Assembly: GCA_963922205.1 (NCBI GenBank)
Contig: CAWUHX010000015.1
Span: 1,550,001 to 1,614,000, forward strand
Direction: 5' to 3'
DNA from: Romanomermis culicivorax
Taxonomy: Eukaryota; Nematoda; Enoplea; Mermithida; Mermithidae
Length of the DNA: 64,000 bases
This document shows, piece after piece, positions 57,628 to 64,000 of this stretch. The position numbers and the translations under genes were made by a program. Numbering within the stretch: position 1 is the stretch's first letter; each line of letters begins with the position of its first letter. Under the pieces are notes generated by a model. It did no database searches. It was not told where the DNA came from and worked only from the letters and a program-made list of their open reading frames with translations.

Positions 57628-57728
57628 TCGGGAAAATGGGGAAAAAAATTTTGATCCCTTTCCCCATTTGGGGAAAAGGCCCGGGGAAAAAAAAAACAGT
57701 GGTGCCAATTGGCACAAAATTTTTGTGC
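57628..57728. repeat. Variable-word hairpin unit, words TTTCCCC then TTGTGCC
   Basis: ATGGGGAAAAAAATTTTGAT, then CTTTCCCCATTTGGGGAAAA (57659-57678), then GGGGAAAA. Next come GGTGCCAATTGGCACAAAAT and TTTTGTGC. Two private words sit side by side. Confidence 0.8.
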
Positions 57729-58156
57729 TGGTCCAACATTGAATTTCCTTGATTTATAGACGTTTTAGGCGCTAAACTTTTTGTGTTCGATTGATTCAAA
57801 TCGAAAAATCGATATCGTTGATACAATGTTTCGACCAAAAATTTACCCAATTTTAGACTTTATTTTCTCTAGCCATTACATTATATAAGTAGATATTCGC
57901 AGTCGAAAATTGAATCAATTTGAACTTCCTGAACAATTCTAGAGTTATTCAAATTTTCTCAGCATTTTTTAAGTCGCCGTGAATGACTTTCTTGCAGTTC
58001 TTTCTTATTTTACTGTCGTGGTCAGCTGAAAAATAGGTTGGGCATGATTTTTACAAAAAATTAATGCGTTAAACGTAGCTTCAGTTCAAATGGGTTATTA
58101 TCAAACATTTGGCCTAAAACTTTTCCGCAGTTTTCAGTATGTTTCTTGTAGAAAAA

Positions 58157-58232
58157 AATTTTTTGTGCCACTGGCACAAAATTTTTTGGCCTCTTGTGCC
58201 AATTGGCACAAATGTCCGTCCGGGTGCACAAA
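58157..58232. repeat. Variable-word hairpin unit, word TTGTGCC
   Basis: TTTTTTGTGCCACTGGCACA, then AAATTTTTTGGCCTC, then TTGTGCCAATTGGCACAAAT, then GGTGCACAAAAAA. Confidence 0.8.
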
Positions 58233-58736
58233 AAAAAGGCTGGTTCGGCGTTCGCGCAAACCGCAGAAAATTTTTTCCTACCGACAGTACATCTTAATCT
58301 ATTGTTGATTTTATGTACTACATTTACGACTTAACTTCCGATGTCAAGTCATCAACAGCGCATTCAAGATCATTAACAGCACCAGCCATTTCGGTGCCTG
58401 TCGTTTCGATGCCGTTTTGATGTATATTTTCTAATTAATATCGTAAATAGTTAACAATGGACAAAGATATGCATGTCATGTATATTTACTGCCCAGAGCA
58501 GCATCTTGATGGTGAGAGGTGATACATGAAAGGAGCTTTTATGATCTTGTTGATCAGAAATAGCTTATCCCACATTATTGGTAGCTTTTGTTTATATTGG
58601 CCGACAAGATCGTTGATCGCGTTTTCTGCTGCCTGCAAACTTTTACACTATATTGGTGGAAATTTTCAAAAAACAAACAAAAGAAGAGGTGATGAAGGAG
58701 AGAAAGGCTGACCAGAATATTAAAAAAGTGTATGCA
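58233..58736. other. Intergenic DNA, nothing recognised
   Basis: AT-rich; short frames only. Confidence 0.4.
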
Positions 58737-58950
58737 TATAGTCTGTGCTTCTAAGTAACGAATCTAGAAAGGAAGTACTGTTTCATATTTTGTTTTTTCT
58801 GTCAAGCTGCTTGGAAGTGTAGTGACAACACTCAAAAAAATTTTTGATTGAAAAATTCTACAGTAAAAGATTCATGTAAATGGTTTTTCAAGTTACCGTG
58901 TATTTGAGCCATTTTTAACTTTAGAAGCATGCTATAAAAAAGAGACTATA
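58737..58950. mobile_element. TATAGTCTG MITE copy 4, followed by a partial copy
   Basis: The left end TATAGTCTGTGCTTC and right end AGACTATA bracket about 214 bp. The last bases overlap the start of another truncated copy (58947 to about 59025: TATAGTTTTTTTTGAAATGC). Confidence 0.5.
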
Positions 58951-59029
58951 GTTTTTTTTGAAATGCTTCTAAATAATAAAAGTGGAAAGCAAGTAGTATT
59001 TCGGATTTTCACGTTTCAGTTGTTGAGAG

Positions 59030-59669
59030 CCAATAAAACAAAAGTAATAAAGATGATGTTTAAGAAATGAAATACGGATAAATTTCATCAGTCCAGAGAA
59101 ATGAAATGGAACGCAGTAAGGACTTGTACATTACAAAGAAGTAAACACAGCAAGACAAAAGAATAGTAAAAAATAGGAGAGGAACGTCAAATAATACTTG
59201 TTTTTGATGAGAGCTGCTTTGATGAAAGCAATATGACTCGTCCTGAACCAAACTTGCTCTAGAGATAAGAACATCAAAACCAAAAATTCTTAATATATCA
59301 ATTCCAACATCAGCGTGTCACTTTTTCTTTCCATAGAAAAAAATTAATTGAAAAAAACGACCCATTCTCTGAGATTCAGTTCAAACAAACAGCAGATTAC
59401 GAAAACGCGAACGCCGAAAGGGAATAAGAAGGCATTAACTATATTTGAAAAACGTCATTTAGATATTTGTGAAGAAGAAACATTATATCATCAGTAGCAT
59501 TTATTTTTACGATTTATGTAATATCGAAATAACATAAATTTTCGAAATTAATTTTGCGATCAATCAAAAAACAAATTTCTACACAACAAATCGCAATCCG
59601 TGAAAATGTATCGCCTATATCATCTCGCTTTTTGAGTATCACATGGCCGCCTTCACCCGTAGTTTTGTT
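59030..59669. other. GPCR downstream intergenic DNA
   Basis: No gene seen. Confidence 0.4.
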
Positions 59670-59675
59670 TTTATT
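59670..59675 (-). promoter_or_regulatory. Polyadenylation signal AATAAA of the GPCR gene
   Basis: AATAAA on the minus strand about 24 bases after the TGA stop. Confidence 0.5.
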
Positions 59676-59698
59676 CAATATAATACACTGATATTGCA

Positions 59699-62259
59699 TC
59701 ACGCCGACGGTTTGTTTATTCGTTTATTGGTACTACTAGTGCTATGAAATCCATTTCTTCGTTTATCCTTTTTTGGTCGAAACGGACAAACAAACAAGTT
59801 TGTAAAACATTGTCGAAAATTTTCGCCGCAAATCATATAAATCGTAAAATTGACTGAACTATTCAAAACGACCAAAAAATTACTAATATCTACCAGATAG
59901 CTCATCGATTGACCCATATCGGCAAAATTTTCTATGAAATTTATAATCAGGCTTAACGCATTGCAAAATATGAATAAACAAACGACACAGATCAACGATG
60001 CGATGTCTGCGGAACATTCTGTGATCTGAAAATATGAGAAACCTGAATTCAAGGTACTACAGTAAGTAGTATTAATAGAGATAAGACAAAGGGTCAGTAT
60101 TTGCAGTAGCGGTAGATTTTGTACTAGTAGCAGTAGTGACGATTGTGTTGCCATAGCAACAGTTGAAATGACAACCGAAACAGTAAGTCCAATTTTGCTG
60201 CACAATTTTCACGGAGCAGAGAAGTTTATACTGTAGGAAAACGCTCAATTTTTCTTTGAATTTGGGAACGTCAAAATCATAGAAAAGCATCATGCTTATG
60301 GGCTTTTAACATTGGTAGAATGTGTCAACGCCTGTTTGCTACTCAAAAAATTTTGATCACTTTGTCAGATCATTGAAGGAAGTTGTGTTGGCCGCTCATG
60401 GACGAGGAAAGTTTCTTCATTCGCATTAATAATTTTGATAGTTTTCCTGTGTTGAACTCGTTTTCACGGGATGGCTGCACCTATCATTGCAGATTTATAC
60501 CCGGAAGTAGAGAAATCGACGGTTAGTAGTGGTGCTGATCATAAATGCACAGCATAGAAATTTTGCTGGAGGTCAGCCAGGACAAGGGGTGGGATACAAA
60601 TTTTTCGTTTAGGATAACGAAAAAAAAGGTCTTATAGGTCTTCTAACATCCAAGCAGCATATTTTTCAACTTATATTAGTCAGGTATTTTTAATTATTTG
60701 CTTAGACTGCACATTTTAAAAGTTTTAATGTTACTTTATTGGAATCAATTGTTAAACTAGCGCATCATTCTCATTTTTATGACGACTTTCTTTCTTCTCT
60801 TGCTCATTTTTCTTCGCTATCTTCTCGATTATTGCTGGAAGGGTCAAATCTGCTGGGGATCCGCAAGAATCTAGTGGGGGTTAATCATAGTCTGCTGGGG
60901 GTCAAAGCCCCCAAAACCCATCTCCCCACGTGCATGTATGGTGCTTATAATAGAATTAGGAGTAGTAGTAAATGTAGCTGTACCATATTATATTAGTAGT
61001 TACATTATTCATTTTCATGTGAGCCTCGAAATACCCCCCTCAAAAAAAACGCAAAGAGATAAATGTGCAGGTAGTAACCACTCATCGTGGGTCAAAATTT
61101 TCTTTTTTGAAGCTGTGGTCTTCACTGATACCGTCAATCTGAAAAAAGGCGCCCGTGTAAGCAGGTTATTGATTGTTTGCATGAGCATCTCCTTCCTCGT
61201 GGCTCATTTGGAAAAAATGGCGCAATAGCAGCAGTAATTAAATGCACTATATGTAGTTAGTCTGTTGGTAAATGTTTATAAAAAAACTTACTAGAAATTA
61301 GAAATCAATTGCGGTAGTCTTGAAATGATTAAAACAATGATCATCAATGAGTCTGCATCTTGAAGGAAAAATTTATCGAATAAAATGAGTCTTCCTCAAT
61401 TTTGAACAGCAGTTTCGCTGCGACTTCGACGCTGAATCGATTATTTCAAAATGAAGGGAGTATAGTAGCGGTACCAGCATTAACAGTCTTAGAAGTTGCG
61501 CCAGCAGTATCGTAACATGTTTTCGGAGAGTTGGCTAGACTCACTTGAACTATTATGACTGACTCTCAGATTCCCATACCAGCAGATTTTCAAGTATATC
61601 ATCTCAGCAAGATTTTAATTTTCAGCATAAAGTATGCGATATTCAACGTGATATTATGTGAGACAATTAGCCGTGCATTCCTTGCGTCCATTTTCGTGGA
61701 AGATTCAAGAATCTGTTCACAGAGCAAAAAATTTCTACCAAGTGATTTTTAAGAAAACATTACGTCGTAGATCCTGCGCCTCTACCCATGTAGATTTTGG
61801 TTCTTGTGCATGTATGATCGTAGTCGTAAAATAAGTAGTTAAAATTACTGTAGATCAAGTTTCACACTGTTTTTTACCGTACCTGCATAAGCGTGGATGA
61901 TTTTAATCTGTCCATTTCCTCACCTCTTCCACATTAACATCACTGTGCATAGAAATTACTGTCGTACGAGTCGAGACGGCTAATGCCTTCCAATTTCGGC
62001 GCCGATGGACAGTTTTGATCACAAATGAATTTACAATCAGTAAAATAATCAACGGTCCAATCGCCATCATCACAGTGGACATGTGCAAATGGTAGACTTG
62101 TTTGTAGACGGGATTTTGGCGCAAACTGGATTCGCAAACTTCCGAAAACGTGGCGTTTTTTAGCGAATCGAAGCAACGAATTATGCTAATTTCCATCCAA
62201 CGACTGGCGTTATAGAGCATGGCGAAAAAGATTATGCAAACGCCGACGATAAGAGCCCG
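59699..62259 (-). CDS. Peptide-type (FMRFamide-receptor-like) GPCR, 3' exons only
   Basis: Two exons are visible: 62259-61924 and 60025-59699, joined in phase 0 (acceptors TCTAG and TTTCAG, donor GTGAGG), giving 220 residues. They cover TM4 (RALIVGVCIIFFAML), an extracellular loop with Cys, TM5 (VMMAIGPLIILLIVNSFVI), a third intracellular loop, TM6 (ASLICVVCLFIFCNALSLI) and TM7 with NSSVNFTIYMICGENFR in place of NPxxY, then a basic tail. This style fits the FMRFamide/myosuppressin-type receptors expanded in nematodes. TM1-3 exons are not in the window; an LTR element begins about 430 bases upstream and probably sits in an intron. The ligand cannot be told. A hAT-like element lies in the visible intron. 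Confidence 0.85.
60540..60940 (-). mobile_element. hAT-like non-autonomous element copy 3, in GPCR intron
   Basis: Ends CATAAATGCAC and GTGCATGTATG, with flanking 8-bp repeats GTGCTGAT / GTGCTTAT that differ at one base. 401 bp, inverted relative to the copy at 20297 and sharing its body. Confidence 0.8.
60949..61923. other. GPCR intron remainder
   Basis: Short frames on the plus strand (for example 61555-61752) lack domains. No second gene supported. Confidence 0.4.
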
Positions 62260-62689
62260 CTAGAAAAAAAATTGGATTCAAAAAATCAGAAATCGTCGGT
62301 CAGATTTTGATACGAATATCTGTGATTCGAAAATAATGGTAAAAGTCAACAAATTTGACAGTGAAGCCACATAATCACGGAAACGCAGCAAATTCAATAA
62401 AAGTTAAAAAATATAGTAAAACTTTAACGATTATGACTATTTTAAGCGTGGTTTACAGTACTCTTAAAACATCTTCAAGTTTGGATTTTGAACATTTTTT
62501 AACACAATTTTTTACTTTTCAAGGTCTAAAAGACTGTCGGAACTTTACGTGGTGGGAACCTTCGCGTAACAAAATGGTAAATTTAAACTCGCACATTTAT
62601 TATTTTCGAAGAAACGGTTCGCTTAAAGGTGTAACGAATGGTTTATTCGTTGATATTCATTATTTCTCGTTTTAACTTCCTTGTACGAT

Positions 62690-63024
62690 TTTCTGTAATG
62701 TCCAATCTATCGCTTTTCCATAACTAACTTTTCTAGTTTGATTCCATGTTTTGTGTTTACTCTATCACTATAATTTTGCTATAATTAGCTATCTATCGGA
62801 GCTCGATCGTTCTAACGGGAATAATATTTACTTAGCTGTTTTACTGCTTATAAACCTTTGTCATAATGATAGATTAGAGGAGAGAGAGCTAGAGCCGATC
62901 TATCAGTGTGATTCGCCATAACTTTAGTTGCCTTACACTATATTGTAACGGCTACTCAACGTCTACGATATTGGCTTTGTATTACGGCTACCCAATAAAA
63001 GCTTAATATATCGTTATTGTTATA
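62690..63024 (+). repeat. Putative 5' LTR of a third Ty3/gypsy element
   Basis: TATAAA (62849-62854) and AATAAA (62994-62999) are spaced as in an LTR. The likely right edge is just before TGGGGGGTCATC (63025), a possible primer-binding site. The left edge is set near TGTAATG but is uncertain because no second copy is in the window. Confidence 0.5.
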
Positions 63025-63041
63025 TGGGGGGTCATCAAAAC
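63025..63041 (+). promoter_or_regulatory. Putative primer-binding site
   Basis: TGGGGGGTCATCAAAAC starts with TGG next to the presumed LTR end and 35 bases before the gag ATG. The tRNA was not identified. Confidence 0.4.
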
Positions 63042-63059
63042 TAATTATTCGAATTTTGT

Positions 63060-64000
63060 ATGCCAATTACACGAGCAATGACATTGGACGAGGTACGTAC
63101 TAATTTAGATTTGTTGCGGGAACAGGTTCGTCAGGAGCTAGGTATCCAGAATCAGCAGCTCAATGCACTCCAGACCCCGCGACCCAATCTTATTCGGTTT
63201 GAGCCAGATTTCTTTCATGGTCGGCCCACTGAAAATTTCGAGTCTTGGTTGAATCGGTTTAACTTAGTTGCACAAGCACAAAAATGGGATGAAACATATA
63301 AACGACTAGTTTTCCCAACCTTGTTGCGGGACGCAGCAGAAATAGTTTATAATAGTCTTAGTGACACCCAACGCACCCAACTTGATTTTCTAGCTCTTAC
63401 AGAGCTTTTCCGACAAAGATTTCGGCCACCACATATTAGTGACATTCGATCCACAGAGCTTCATGCTCGCCGTCAAAAATCGTCTGAAAGCGTTACAGAT
63501 TTCAGTATTGCCATACAAAAATTAGTTCTTGAATCATATCCAGGTTTGCCACCTGATGCTATAGATACGCTCTGTAAAAGATTCTTCATTAATGGATTAA
63601 ACCAGGACTTACGCCCTGATGTGATGAAACGTAGCCCCACAACATTTTCTGAAGCAGAAATTTTGGCTAGGCAGCTAGAAACCCAACTACTAATTGAATC
63701 ACAGTTGAGAGATAGAGAAAATAAGGAATGGTCAGGTTGCCACCGGGTAAATACCATAAAAACCCAGAACAGTCGACCCAATAATTATCATAGTCCAGCA
63801 GGGAATCGACATGAGAAGACAGAGAAACAAACCTGTCATTATTGCAAAAAAGCAGGTCATTTTATTTCGGTATGTCGCAAAAGGCAAAGAGACATTCAAA
63901 ATGGCACACACATGGCAGTTTCCATGGGTCAATCAGCATATAGAATGCCCAAATCCTCGCTTCCTAGAATTAAGCCTGGGAACCATAGTGTCCATGTTGC
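63060..64000 (+). CDS. gag: Ty3/gypsy Gag, runs off the window
   Basis: ATG at 63060; the frame is open for 313 codons to the window end. The capsid-like region matches the retrotransposon gag pattern (FHGRPTENFESWLNRFNLVA; LFRQRFRPP; RRQKSSESVTDFSIAIQKLV; FINGLNQDLR). One CCHC zinc knuckle follows (CHYCKKAGHFISVC, about 63835-63876). Gag assembles the particle and binds the element RNA. Protease and pol would follow to the right. It is intact as far as seen. Confidence 0.9.
   Translation, partial: MPITRAMTLDEVRTNLDLLREQVRQELGIQNQQLNALQTPRPNLIRFEPDFFHGRPTENFESWLNRFNLVAQAQKWDETYKRLVFPTLLRDAAEIVYNSLSDTQRTQLDFLALTELFRQRFRPPHISDIRSTELHARRQKSSESVTDFSIAIQKLVLESYPGLPPDAIDTLCKRFFINGLNQDLRPDVMKRSPTTFSEAEILARQLETQLLIESQLRDRENKEWSGCHRVNTIKTQNSRPNNYHSPAGNRHEKTEKQTCHYCKKAGHFISVCRKRQRDIQNGTHMAVSMGQSAYRMPKSSLPRIKPGNHSVHV

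Overview
The window looks like intergenic-rich nuclear DNA of an invertebrate, most likely a nematode or another ecdysozoan. It is AT-rich, host genes are split by introns whose acceptors mostly end TTTAG or TTTCAG, and many transposable elements interrupt it. No rRNA, tRNA or CRISPR array was found. The organism call is an inference from gene style.

Layout: (1) 1-10243 is the 3' part of a large Ty3/gypsy-type retroelement. The rest of pol (RT, RNase H, integrase) is followed, in the position where env usually sits, by a spliced gene for a ~1.5 kaa protein with a DEDDy 3'-5' exonuclease domain and an RGG-rich tail, then a putative 3' LTR. (2) 10244-12964 holds an inverted LTR fragment and a fold-back element. 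(3) 12965-21207, minus strand, is a complete seven-exon UDP-glycosyltransferase gene; its usual catalytic His is Gln. (4) 21208-29824 is repeat territory: MITEs, hAT-like 8-bp-TSD elements and fold-back elements with tandem sub-repeats. (5) 29825-39136, minus strand, is a nearly intact, apparently recent LTR element with 904-bp LTRs, a 4-bp target duplication, and a single ORF in the unusual order gag - envelope-like glycoprotein - protease - RT - RNase H - integrase. It sits between the two arms of an older inverted repeat. (6) 39824-48274, minus strand, is a complete 21-exon WDR3/UTP12 gene (U3 snoRNP/SSU processome). (7) 48275-59668 has no complete gene but holds a striking set of short-palindrome repeats and two elements with CAGGG terminal inverted repeats. 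One of these carries a single exon of the iron-sulfur scaffold NFU1. (8) 59699-62259, minus strand, is the 3' half of a peptide-type GPCR gene. (9) From about 62690 the LTR and gag of another Ty3/gypsy element begin and run off the window.

The two complete host genes are ordinary housekeeping or detoxification genes and show no functional link. The interest lies in the mobile DNA: an exonuclease as a third retroelement gene, an env-like domain embedded between gag and protease, exon capture, and a repeat family whose palindromic word differs from copy to copy but is kept consistent within each copy. Exon joins were derived by eye from GT/AG sites, reading-phase continuity and recalled family sequence patterns; no database search was possible.
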